Positions 19,868 through 26,818 of a stretch of 64,000 nt of DNA are shown in pieces. This DNA is from Methanobrevibacter sp. GTDB taxonomy: Archaea; Methanobacteriota; Methanobacteria; Methanobacteriales; Methanobacteriaceae. Location of the stretch: assembly GCF_030539555.1 (NCBI RefSeq), contig NZ_JAUNXX010000001.1, forward strand, positions 53,804 to 117,803. The letters run 5' to 3'. A program made the position numbers and the translations under genes. Each line of letters opens with the position of its first letter. Position 1 is the stretch's first letter. The notes below the pieces were generated by a model. The model worked only from the letters and a program-made list of their open reading frames with translations, ran no database searches and was not told the DNA's origin.

Positions 19868-20368
19868 TCAATACCTGTCAAAATGAACCTTGGACTTATC
19901 CCATCTGCTTTTCACTTTTCCTTTACTTTCCGGCCATCCCACACAGATTACAGAAAAGGGAATGCAGTAATCCGGAATGTTAAGATACTCCTTTAACTTC
20001 AATGTCCTGTCTTCTATCGGATGAAAACCCAGCCAGACTGCACCCAGGCCTTCATGTGTTGCCTGAAGCAGTATGTTTTCATTGCATGCCCCGAGGTCCT
20101 GTTCAATCATTCCTATTACTCTGGCCCGGTTGAGATTTCCCAATGTTATAATCAGATGTGACGCTCCCGCTGCAGGGGTGGCGAACTTATGCATCTTTGA
20201 AATTGTCTGTTTATCTTCTGATTTTGAAACAACGATAAACTCCCATGGTTGCGAATTGCAGGATGAAGGTGCCTGCATTCCAGCTTTCAGCAAGTTTTCA
20301 ATCAAATCATCGGAAACTTTTTCATCCTTGAACTTGCGCACACTATGTCTTTTAAAAACTAAACTCAT
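19868..20368 (-). CDS. Nitroreductase family protein (FMN-dependent)
   Basis: 166 residues. RHSVRKFKDEKV (FMN-phosphate binding) near the N-terminus, AGMQAPSSCNSQPWEF, and a C-terminal GLGAVWLGFHP segment are classic nitroreductase features. The enzymes use NAD(P)H or another reductant to reduce quinones, nitro compounds or flavins; the substrate is unknown. The TAA of the ClC gene is followed directly by this ATG, so they are translationally coupled. A second family member lies at 37461-37979. Confidence 0.9.
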   Translation of the reverse strand: MSLVFKRHSVRKFKDEKVSDDLIENLLKAGMQAPSSCNSQPWEFIVVSKSEDKQTISKMHKFATPAAGASHLIITLGNLNRARVIGMIEQDLGACNENILLQATHEGLGAVWLGFHPIEDRTLKLKEYLNIPDYCIPFSVICVGWPESKGKVKSRWDKSKVHFDRY

Positions 20369-21925
20369 TTAACCACCAAATAATTCTTCAATTTCCTCTC
20401 TGACGAATGGATAATCATTAACGTCAGTCAAAATGTTTACCTGATCGGAGTATTTTATATGGAAATCCTCTGTCGGAATTACATATTTGCCGTTTCGAAT
20501 TACTGATACTACAATTGCATTTTTTGGAAACGGAATATCCTTAATTTTAAAGTTGATATAATTGCAGTCCAGGGGAACGACATATTCAGACAATACATGT
20601 TTGGATGGCTTTTTAACAAATTCCCTATTTTTATTTAAAAGCAACCTGTCATACAATGATTCATAAATAGGTTCGTTTCCCAAAAGTGTCGGAACCACAT
20701 AAGCTATCAGAGACACGATAATCATTGCCACCAGCGATTCGGTTGAACCGCTCATCTCGGCCAGAAGAACAATGCCTGTTATAGGAGACCTGACAGTTGC
20801 TGCGAAAAATCCGGCCATTGAAATTATTACAAATTTGTAAATCAAGGAATGCTGCCAGCCGAATGCCGGAACAACAACAGATCCGAATACTGCTCCAATA
20901 TAGGCACCCAATACAAGAATCGGTAGGAATATCCCTCCAGGAGCTCCTGATGAGAATGAAAACATTGAAAAGAGATACTTGAAAAGCAGCAATATCACCA
21001 ATACGCCTAAAGAGGGCATTGCTATTCCCAATAAATCCATCATGAAGTGTCCGCCGTCACTGATTTCCGGCATCACCAATGCCACAACACCTGATACCAT
21101 GAATACCGCTACAAATTTAATCCATGAGGGAATTTTGAGTTTAGAGACAAAATCACTTGATTTAATCATTCCCACATTGTAGATATAACCCAATACACCA
21201 ATGATTATTCCCAGAATTATTAAAATCCAGTAGGATTCGAGGGGAATGTTCATGAGCTGAAAGCTAAGTGCAGTTGCTTGACCAAAGATGACCTTTGATA
21301 TGAAATCGGATACAATGGCGGCAACAAGTGCGATGAACACCAGAGTTTTATCAAAACCGTGATTTATTTCTTCAAAAACAAAGATTACACCAGCCAGCGG
21401 TGCATTGAATGCAGCTGTAATACCGACAGCAGACCCGACAAGAATCAGTCTCAATTCATCGGTTTTGGATCCTTTGAATAATCTTGCAACACCTTTACCG
21501 GCCATACCTCCAATCTGAACGGAAGGACCTTCAGGACCAAGTGACAGTCCACCCAAAGCTGTTAGGACCCCAGATACGATTTTGGAAAAAAGAACTTTTG
21601 CCCAATTGGCCTCCATGTGGCCTTTCACCTCAGCATATACCTGAGGTATGCCGCTTCCGGCAGAGTCAACTTCCCATTTTGTTAAAAAGTCTACCAGAAG
21701 ACCCATAACTGCAAGGGCAATAAAAAATAAAATTGTATAAAGAATATTTCCATTAATAACAGTTAAATAATCTCTCAAAACATGCTCAGAGCCATAAAGT
21801 AAAAATCTATATAAGCAAACCATTAATCCTGCGAATATGCCCACCATAACGCCCTGAACGGTTAAGCGAAAAATATATTTTGGATTTTCAACCACTGACT
21901 TTAATGTTTTTTCAAGATTTTTCAT
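20369..21925 (-). CDS. ClC-family chloride channel/transporter with C-terminal TrkA-C-like domain
   Basis: 518 residues from an ATG at 21925 (a TTG one codon earlier is less likely). About eleven or twelve membrane helices fill residues 20-415. Selectivity-filter motifs are GSGIPQVY, GPEGPSVQIGG and GGIFLPILVLGAYIG. The Glu in GPEGP is the gating residue conserved in Cl-/H+ antiporters, suggesting exchange rather than a simple channel. Residues 440-518 resemble a TrkA-C/RCK-C domain (IKDIPFPKNAIVVSVIRNG), a ligand-binding regulatory module. It is located in the cytoplasmic membrane and coupled to the nitroreductase. No clear ribosome site is seen; the preceding gene ends 14 bp upstream. Confidence 0.93.
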   Translation of the reverse strand: MKNLEKTLKSVVENPKYIFRLTVQGVMVGIFAGLMVCLYRFLLYGSEHVLRDYLTVINGNILYTILFFIALAVMGLLVDFLTKWEVDSAGSGIPQVYAEVKGHMEANWAKVLFSKIVSGVLTALGGLSLGPEGPSVQIGGMAGKGVARLFKGSKTDELRLILVGSAVGITAAFNAPLAGVIFVFEEINHGFDKTLVFIALVAAIVSDFISKVIFGQATALSFQLMNIPLESYWILIILGIIIGVLGYIYNVGMIKSSDFVSKLKIPSWIKFVAVFMVSGVVALVMPEISDGGHFMMDLLGIAMPSLGVLVILLLFKYLFSMFSFSSGAPGGIFLPILVLGAYIGAVFGSVVVPAFGWQHSLIYKFVIISMAGFFAATVRSPITGIVLLAEMSGSTESLVAMIIVSLIAYVVPTLLGNEPIYESLYDRLLLNKNREFVKKPSKHVLSEYVVPLDCNYINFKIKDIPFPKNAIVVSVIRNGKYVIPTEDFHIKYSDQVNILTDVNDYPFVREEIEELFGG

Positions 21926-21939
21926 CAATTAATTGTTTA

Positions 21940-22335
21940 TTATAAATCATATAAATTATTTTCATAGTTTTCAACAAAATATCGGATATTCTTGCGGCCT
22001 TTCTTTGTGAAAGTATGACCTTCCTTTGAAAGTTTTTCCTTTTGATATTCAATTCCACCGGGATATTTTGGATTCAACTCCCCCTCTGATTTTAAAGTCC
22101 TCCAGAATGAAATTCTATCATCTGTTCTCTCGCAACTGGCTTGTGCGCAAAGAGAAATGAATATTCCCGCAGTCATGGGACATGGGAATTGTGCATCATG
22201 CCTATCTGCAAGAAAGTCCCTAATTTGCTTGGCCGTGATGAGTTTACCTTCAGGAATCTGAGCCATAATCTCATTGTACTCCAAAGAGGAGCTATCAACA
22301 TTCGGGAGCCCCATACCTTTTAATGGATTTTTCAT
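21940..22335 (-). CDS. MGMT/alkyltransferase-like DNA-binding domain protein, apparently 5'-frameshifted
   Basis: 131 residues in the main frame (MKNPLKGMGLPN...). EIMAQIPEGKLITAKQIRDFL, then FPCPMTAGIFISLCAQAS, resembles the C-terminal domain of O6-alkylguanine alkyltransferases (MGMT family), but the PCHR catalytic motif is replaced by PCPMTAG, so a methyltransferase role is doubtful. It ends with a conserved-looking KYPGGIEYQKEKL and a basic tail. The ATG at 22335 has no good ribosome site; a better start with a ribosome site lies at 22405 in another frame (see next entry). One base too many in GGGGCTCCC near 22305-22315 would explain this. Function unknown. Confidence 0.6.
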   Translation of the reverse strand: MKNPLKGMGLPNVDSSSLEYNEIMAQIPEGKLITAKQIRDFLADRHDAQFPCPMTAGIFISLCAQASCERTDDRISFWRTLKSEGELNPKYPGGIEYQKEKLSKEGHTFTKKGRKNIRYFVENYENNLYDL

Positions 22336-22405
22336 CTTCAATTTCAACAATCCTAGGCATATCTTTTGAATCGTTTAATTTTTCATTGAAGCTTTTATGA
22401 GCCAT
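22295..22405 (-). pseudogene. Out-of-frame 5' part of the MGMT-like gene
   Basis: An ATG at 22405 with GGTGATG four bases before it opens a 36-codon frame (MAHKSFNEKLNDSKDMPRI, later KSIKRYGAP) that stops at 22295, overlapping the start of the MGMT-like frame. Its wording (KSFNEKLNDSKD) is what I remember at the N-terminus of full-length members of this family. Joining it at GAP to the downstream frame by removing one base gives a continuous product of about 154 residues. It could be a real frameshift or a sequencing/assembly error. Confidence 0.5.
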
Positions 22406-22584
22406 TAACATCACCACATTAGGTAAAGCTATTTTGAACACGATATTATTTAAAATTTATTGATGAAAAAATAAGTAAATTAATCATTGAAATATTTTGA
22501 GGGCATATCAAGGAATGATTTAAGTCATTCATCATTATCGGACTAACATCCAATGTATTGAACACTTTTCGAAAAAATTTTTAA

Positions 22585-22812
22585 TCATAAATTTCTTATT
22601 TCTTCAATTGTTAAGCCCGTGGCTCTGGATAACTCATTAAGTTCAACATTATTTCTTAAAGCTTTAGCAATTTTCTTAGTAGCTTCAGCTATACCCTCAG
22701 CTCTAACTTCAACTCTACCTTCAGCCAAAGCATCCTCCCTAGTTTCAGCCAAAACCTTCTGATTAACTTCATTAATAGCCCGAGTTACAACATCCATCGC
22801 TTTTGGAGTCAT
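22585..22812 (-). CDS. Free-standing copy of the Rpn C-terminal segment (candidate antitoxin-like small protein)
   Basis: 75 residues, MTPKAMDVVTRAINEVNQ..., same length as, and by eye 61/75 identical to, the last 75 residues of the nuclease gene just upstream (first 33 residues identical). The DNA is nearly identical over the first 100 bases. It has its own ribosome site (GAGGGG, nine bases before ATG). It contains repeated AEG/AEGI alanine-glutamate-glycine units that should form a helix, and a small C-terminal module (ATGLTIEEIRNL). Either a duplication remnant or a genuine small gene; the intact frame and ribosome site favour a translated product. Confidence 0.65.
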   Translation of the reverse strand: MTPKAMDVVTRAINEVNQKVLAETREDALAEGRVEVRAEGIAEATKKIAKALRNNVELNELSRATGLTIEEIRNL

Positions 22813-22906
22813 TTTAACAACCCCTCATTATTAAAAAAAAATGAAGGATAAAATTATTTATCCCAATAATTACATTTTTCATGAAAAGATACTTCAAAAA
22901 AATACA

Positions 22907-23134
22907 TCATAATCTTTTAATTTCATCAATAGTTAAACCAGTGGCTATAGATAAATCTTTAAGGTCAACAGTATTTCTTAAAGCTTTAGCAATACTTCCA
23001 GTAGCTTCATCTATACCCTCAGCCTTACCCTCAGCTCTACCTTCAGCCAAAGCATCCTCCCTAGTTTCAGCCAAAACCTTCTGGTTAACTTCATTAATAG
23101 CCCGAGTTACAACATCCATCGCTTTTGGAGTCAT
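22907..23134 (-). CDS. Possible intragenic small protein from an internal start in the Rpn gene
   Basis: ATG at 23134 is preceded by GTGAGGGGGTAAAA, a better ribosome site than that of most genes nearby. The product would be the last 75 residues, precisely matching in length the separate copy at 22585-22812. That the duplicate begins at this same ATG and keeps its ribosome site supports the internal start being functional. Translation itself is not shown. Confidence 0.5.
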   Translation of the reverse strand: MTPKAMDVVTRAINEVNQKVLAETREDALAEGRAEGKAEGIDEATGSIAKALRNTVDLKDLSIATGLTIDEIKRL

Positions 23135-23794
23135 TTTTACCCCCTCACTTATTTTATTTTGTTCATCTTTTGTAAGAAAATTTTCTATTTCAAGTTCTAC
23201 AACTGATTTAAAAAATTCAAACCGATTTTTATCAAACAATTCCTTTTTTTCTATAATTTTTGAGATATCGTGAAGTATATTATATTTGTTATCAAATTTA
23301 GGATTAAGAGACATTAAAAGTAATGTAATTTCTTCAGAATGACTTAATTGTGTATTTGATTCAAGCTTTATATTAATATTTCTAATATACTCTTCAAAGT
23401 TAACATCACCCAAATAGAACCGACTTGGAATGAAACATTTCGTTTGCCCCATTCTTTGAGGTTTTTCATCATCTAATTTATGGGTGAAATTAAATATGGT
23501 AGTATCTACTGTTTTTTGATATTTTGCCTGTGCAACTATATTATAGTTGAAAAACCTATCCAAATGTTTGGGTTGAGATTTTGGATATTGAAACTCAATA
23601 TGAGATATAGTATCATTTTTCAATAGACACAAAAAATCCAAATATAACTTATTCCCATTTAATGTTGTTAATTCCACATTCAATACTTCTTTAATATCTT
23701 CATCAATACCAATGTAATTTAAAAAGTGTTTTCCATAAACTGAAATGATAATTTTCAAAATTACATCGTATATGTCATGAATGTCACGTACCAT
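22907..23794 (-). CDS. Rpn/PD-(D/E)XK nuclease family protein (recombination-promoting nuclease/putative transposase)
   Basis: 295 residues from an ATG at 23794 with GGTGG six bases ahead. The N-terminal half carries the PD-(D/E)XK core: KLYLDFLCLL then SHIEFQYPKSQP (Asp...Glu-x-Gln motif) as in Rpn/PDDEXK_2 proteins. The C-terminal quarter is the helical AEGRAEGKAEGI repeat ending in GLTIDEIKRL. Rpn proteins cut DNA and in E. coli are reported as antiphage toxins restrained by a small protein made from an internal start. Here an internal ATG at 23134 has a strong GAGGGGG ribosome site. Transcription probably starts from a TATA box at about 23873-23883. Confidence 0.8.
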   Translation of the reverse strand: MVRDIHDIYDVILKIIISVYGKHFLNYIGIDEDIKEVLNVELTTLNGNKLYLDFLCLLKNDTISHIEFQYPKSQPKHLDRFFNYNIVAQAKYQKTVDTTIFNFTHKLDDEKPQRMGQTKCFIPSRFYLGDVNFEEYIRNINIKLESNTQLSHSEEITLLLMSLNPKFDNKYNILHDISKIIEKKELFDKNRFEFFKSVVELEIENFLTKDEQNKISEGVKMTPKAMDVVTRAINEVNQKVLAETREDALAEGRAEGKAEGIDEATGSIAKALRNTVDLKDLSIATGLTIDEIKRL

Positions 23795-23872
23795 GTTCAA
23801 CCACCAATTTATTTTTAAGCCGACTAAATTTGAAAATCAAACATGTTTGTACTTTAATATTATTATTTAAGA

Positions 23873-23883
23873 AGTATATAAAG
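23873..23883 (-). promoter_or_regulatory. Probable TATA box of the Rpn gene
   Basis: Minus strand CTTTATATACTTC about 80 bases before the start codon, the same TTTATATAC form seen before other genes here (26662-26670, 39521-39530). Confidence 0.5.
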
Positions 23884-23984
23884 TTTATTTTTAAAATTAA
23901 GTAAATATTACAAGATAAAATCAATATTACAATATAAAATCAAGAAAAAAATATTAATGCTAATGAACACCCTTTGCTTTAAAT

Positions 23985-24302
23985 TCAATTGGAGCTTCTC
24001 CAGGTGTTGCCGCAATTGGCGCATCGGATAAAATTAGTCGGCGCCTCATCAGCAGATCTTGTCTGTACTGTCCACCAGTAGCCTTTTGTTCCTCCGCATT
24101 TGTAGCAGGTTATCCTTGTAGTCGGCAGAGCAACATTATTTCTATCAGTAACAATAACTTTTGCTTCGGGATTGGTTTCCCCTTCAAAAGTGTATTGCTC
24201 TTCAATATCCTTAGAAGTCAATGATTTTTCATAACCACATCTACATTTAACCTTACCTTTATCAGGCATTAACATTGCACCACAATCAGGACAGAATTCC
24301 AT
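23985..24302 (-). CDS. tfs: Transcription factor S (archaeal TFIIS-like RNA cleavage factor)
   Basis: 105 residues, the normal length. An N-terminal zinc ribbon (CPDCGAML ... CRCGYE) as in RNA polymerase subunit RPB9 is followed by a C-terminal TFIIS-type zinc ribbon (CYKCGGTKGYWWTVQTRSADE ... CANCGNTW). The acidic pair in SADE is the hairpin that reaches into the polymerase active site to trigger transcript cleavage. ATG at 24302 is chosen (GGTG eight bases ahead) over an in-frame GTG four codons upstream. It rescues stalled RNA polymerase. Confidence 0.95.
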   Translation of the reverse strand: MEFCPDCGAMLMPDKGKVKCRCGYEKSLTSKDIEEQYTFEGETNPEAKVIVTDRNNVALPTTRITCYKCGGTKGYWWTVQTRSADEAPTNFIRCANCGNTWRSSN

Positions 24303-24357
24303 ATTATTAAACACCGTTAAAAATTAATAAGTATCAATTTAATTGAAAGTAAATTGC

Positions 24358-24789
24358 CTAATGCTTATGGATATCCCACTTGTACAATATGTAGTTGAAT
24401 ATCAGCATCAGAATTGAAAATACAATCAGGTAGAAATATACATTCAATATCAAATCAAATCGGACACCATCAAAAACCATTACAAGATAATCGAAGGGGT
24501 CAAAAACGTTAGCTCCAAACAGCAATGGAATTAAAAGCAAAAACAACAAATCAAAAACGACAATACATGCTACTGCGAAAATAAATCTCTTTTTGTTGTT
24601 TGGCAGCTCTCCGGATTCAATCATGATATCTATTCCGAAAACCACTAAAAAATACAGTCCGAAAAGGCTTCCTATATACATCACATCAGTAAGCTTAAAT
24701 TCAATGAGAAAATAACATGCTACAATTGCCACAATAAATGCAGTGATAAAATTAATTATTGTAGCTCTCAAAAAAGTCCTACTAATCAT
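24358..24789 (-). CDS. Small four-helix membrane protein, unknown function
   Basis: 143 residues with four hydrophobic segments (about 10-28, 40-55, 67-90, 110-135) and a short polar loop (SGELPNNKKR) after the second. GGTGG precedes the ATG. The C-terminus is Lys/His-rich (YKWDIHKH). No family recognised. It lies between TFS and the ExbB-like operon, and is probably transcribed separately from the operon, whose terminator precedes it. Confidence 0.6.
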   Translation of the reverse strand: MISRTFLRATIINFITAFIVAIVACYFLIEFKLTDVMYIGSLFGLYFLVVFGIDIMIESGELPNNKKRFIFAVACIVVFDLLFLLLIPLLFGANVFDPFDYLVMVFDGVRFDLILNVYFYLIVFSILMLIFNYILYKWDIHKH

Positions 24790-24869
24790 ATTTCCACCAA
24801 ATCCAATATACTTTTAAGTGATATTAATGTTTGTACTTTAAAGCATATAAGATTTAAGAATTTGTTTTA

Positions 24870-24906
24870 AAAAAAAAAGTTTTGTGTGAAAGGTTTAGCC
24901 TTCCAC
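24870..24906 (-). terminator. Terminator of the DUF2162-ExbB-DUF2149 operon
   Basis: Minus strand GTGGAAGG-CTAAA-CCTTTCAC (one G-T wobble), then ACACAAAACTTTTTTTTT. The TAA stop (24895-24897) forms the loop. Confidence 0.75.
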
Positions 24907-25221
24907 CATTATCAGCTTACCCGTAGCAGGGTCCTTATAAACTTTACCCATCTCGGTATAACCCTGACCTGAGCTGTTTGAAGTGTCTGGAGTCTCATTC
25001 AGCTGTTGACCTTGGTCAACTTCCTTTACCTGCTGCTGTTGCTGCATCTGCTCCTGAACATTCTGATCAGGGTCAATCATTGCCTGCATGTTCCAGCTTA
25101 TGATAACAAAAACAAGAAAACCAACAGCAATGACAAGCATTGCATCCACTAGGTTGGATGTACCTGCCATCGGGTCTTCTTCAACTCTTTTAGATCGTCT
25201 TCTACTTTGTTTTCTAACCAT
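24895..25221 (-). CDS. DUF2149-type membrane protein (ExbD/TolR-like position)
   Basis: 108 residues: a basic N-terminus (RKQSRRRSKR), one membrane helix at about 23-45 (NLVDAMLVIAVGFLVFVIIS), a Gln-rich stretch (QEQMQQQQQ) and a C-terminal GKVYKDPATGKLIMVEG motif. This one-helix layout with an early Asp in the helix (NLVDAML) is like ExbD/TolR/MotB partners of proton channels. The gene follows the ExbB-like gene by 7 bp, consistent with DUF2149 as the partner subunit. DUF2149 assignment is by remembered pattern. Confidence 0.75.
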   Translation of the reverse strand: MVRKQSRRRSKRVEEDPMAGTSNLVDAMLVIAVGFLVFVIISWNMQAMIDPDQNVQEQMQQQQQVKEVDQGQQLNETPDTSNSSGQGYTEMGKVYKDPATGKLIMVEG

Positions 25222-25228
25222 AAAATCA

Positions 25229-25873
25229 CTATTTGTTCATATAATCTAAGACAGCATCAATCAAAGCATCCAAATCAGATAAATAACGGTCATACCATCC
25301 TGATCTTATTTTTCCGAGAACATAACATAATGCTCCGGAACCAATACCTACAATAGTTGTGTTGAAAGCAACTGTTAAGGAACTTGCAAGGGTGTTGATG
25401 TCACCGGCACCTAATGCTGCAAGTCCGGGACCCATCGGGATTAAAGTACCCATAAGTCCTAAAGTAGGTCCGATACGAGTAATAATATCGGTTTTTTGTA
25501 AAGTGCTTAAAGTTTTTTCTTCCTCAAATTCAAATAATTTACGTGCCAGTGCCTCTCTTGAAGAATCTCCTAACTTTTCAGAAGATGCTATTTCTGATAA
25601 AACCTTTTTCTGAGATTTAGGTATTTTAGCAGATGAAATGATGTTTTTCAACTCATCCACTGAACCTGCCGCATTGATATCATAAATCAAATCTCTAATG
25701 GTGCCTACAGGAACCTTTCTTCTTGAAGTATACTCAGCAATCACACCACCCAAATTAATGATAGTTATGATTACAATAATAAGCAGTATAACCAATACAG
25801 GAATGGTCAGACTCTGTGAGATGACATCAAGAGAACCTGTTAAAAACTCCCCACCTGGAATATTCAAAGCCAT
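25229..25873 (-). CDS. MotA/TolQ/ExbB proton channel family protein
   Basis: 214 residues from MALNIPGGEFL (AGGTG six bases ahead; a GTG three codons upstream is less likely). Three membrane helices: about 22-48, and two near the C-terminus flanking RIGPTLGLMGTLIPMGPGL and ASSLTVAFNTTIVGIGSGALCYVLG. This GPTLGLMGTL...AF.TT.VGI pattern is the proton-channel core shared by MotA, TolQ and ExbB. The cytoplasmic loop holds DLIYDINAAGSVDELKNII. It should form an ion-driven motor with the DUF2149 protein, powering something at the cell surface. Confidence 0.92.
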   Translation of the reverse strand: MALNIPGGEFLTGSLDVISQSLTIPVLVILLIIVIITIINLGGVIAEYTSRRKVPVGTIRDLIYDINAAGSVDELKNIISSAKIPKSQKKVLSEIASSEKLGDSSREALARKLFEFEEEKTLSTLQKTDIITRIGPTLGLMGTLIPMGPGLAALGAGDINTLASSLTVAFNTTIVGIGSGALCYVLGKIRSGWYDRYLSDLDALIDAVLDYMNK

Positions 25874-25889
25874 ATAATTCACCTAATAA

Positions 25890-26600
25890 TTATTCTAAAA
25901 TGCTTCTCCCTCTTTTAGTCAAAACGATACCCGCAACAATCAGAATGGCAAATGCCAATATAACCATAAGGATATCCTGAGGAGAAGCTATACTAATAGG
26001 ACTTAAAGTTTTAGTTAAAACTCCTGCGATGTTTGGAATTACAATTGCTGAAAGTAAGAAATAAGCCCCCAACAACAACATGAAGTTACCTAAAACAATC
26101 GGATAAGGTCTGTTGATAAACCTGATGATTGTATTGGAAGCCAGAAAAGTTACAACCATGACAGCAACTAAAGCGGCTGCCGCATACCAACTCAAATCAA
26201 GTGAACTTACACCGATTGTTGGTGCAACAACCAAAACACTTGCAATAATTGAACCAAAACAACATGGACAAGGAGCTATAATAGCTATGGAAGTGGCAGT
26301 GGATGTATTTTTATCATGTATTTTCCACTCTCTTATTGTAAATAGACCTGCAATAATCATTATTAAAGCCATGATAATATAAAAAATTGAATTATAACTG
26401 TATATTGCCTGTATTAACTGTTCTGCAAATAATGCTGCAACAGCTGAAATGGCAACTACCCCGCCACCATAAGCAATACAGATTACTGCAAATAATTTCT
26501 TTGGCAAATTAGCTAATCCTGAAGCCAAACCGATTTTTACACCAAAAACCATAACTGATGCAAAAATACCTACTTGCCATAAAACACTCATCATATCCAT
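25890..26600 (-). CDS. DUF2162-type membrane transporter
   Basis: 236 residues with six or seven membrane helices, start MDMMSVLWQVGIFASVMVFGVKIGLASG, and a central cysteine cluster CPCCFGS in a helix (APCPCCFGSIIAS). This matches the DUF2162 (predicted transporter) family of methanogens, found next to ExbB-like and DUF2149 genes. GGGGAAT precedes the ATG. It is the first gene of the three-gene operon with 16-bp and 7-bp spacings. The CPCC motif suggests metal binding or transfer. Exact substrate unknown. Confidence 0.75.
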   Translation of the reverse strand: MDMMSVLWQVGIFASVMVFGVKIGLASGLANLPKKLFAVICIAYGGGVVAISAVAALFAEQLIQAIYSYNSIFYIIMALIMIIAGLFTIREWKIHDKNTSTATSIAIIAPCPCCFGSIIASVLVVAPTIGVSSLDLSWYAAAALVAVMVVTFLASNTIIRFINRPYPIVLGNFMLLLGAYFLLSAIVIPNIAGVLTKTLSPISIASPQDILMVILAFAILIVAGIVLTKRGRSILE

Positions 26601-26661
26601 ATTAAATTCCCCATTATCAAATAAATTTTAAAAATTTACAGTTAAATATTAGTTAAATAAA

Positions 26662-26670
26662 GTATATAAA
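26662..26670 (-). promoter_or_regulatory. Probable TATA box of the DUF2162-ExbB-DUF2149 operon
   Basis: Minus strand TTTATATAC about 65 bases ahead of the first start codon (26600). Confidence 0.5.
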
Positions 26671-26774
26671 TTTTTTAAAAAAACGATGTGTAACTAAACA
26701 ACCATCAATATAATATTTCTTATACAACAATAAAACCTTTTTGATTAGAAAAAAAGTGCAACAATGCAGGAAAT

Positions 26775-26812
26775 AAAAAAAATAAAAAAAATATTTCACT
26801 TGCGTGAAATAT
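26775..26812 (-). terminator. Strong terminator after the FmdE-like gene
   Basis: Minus strand ATATTTCAC-GCAA-GTGAAATAT (nine perfect pairs, GCAA tetraloop) followed by TTTTTTTATTTTTTTT. The best terminator in the window; it separates this gene from the downstream operon. Confidence 0.9.
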
Positions 26813-26818
26813 AATAAT

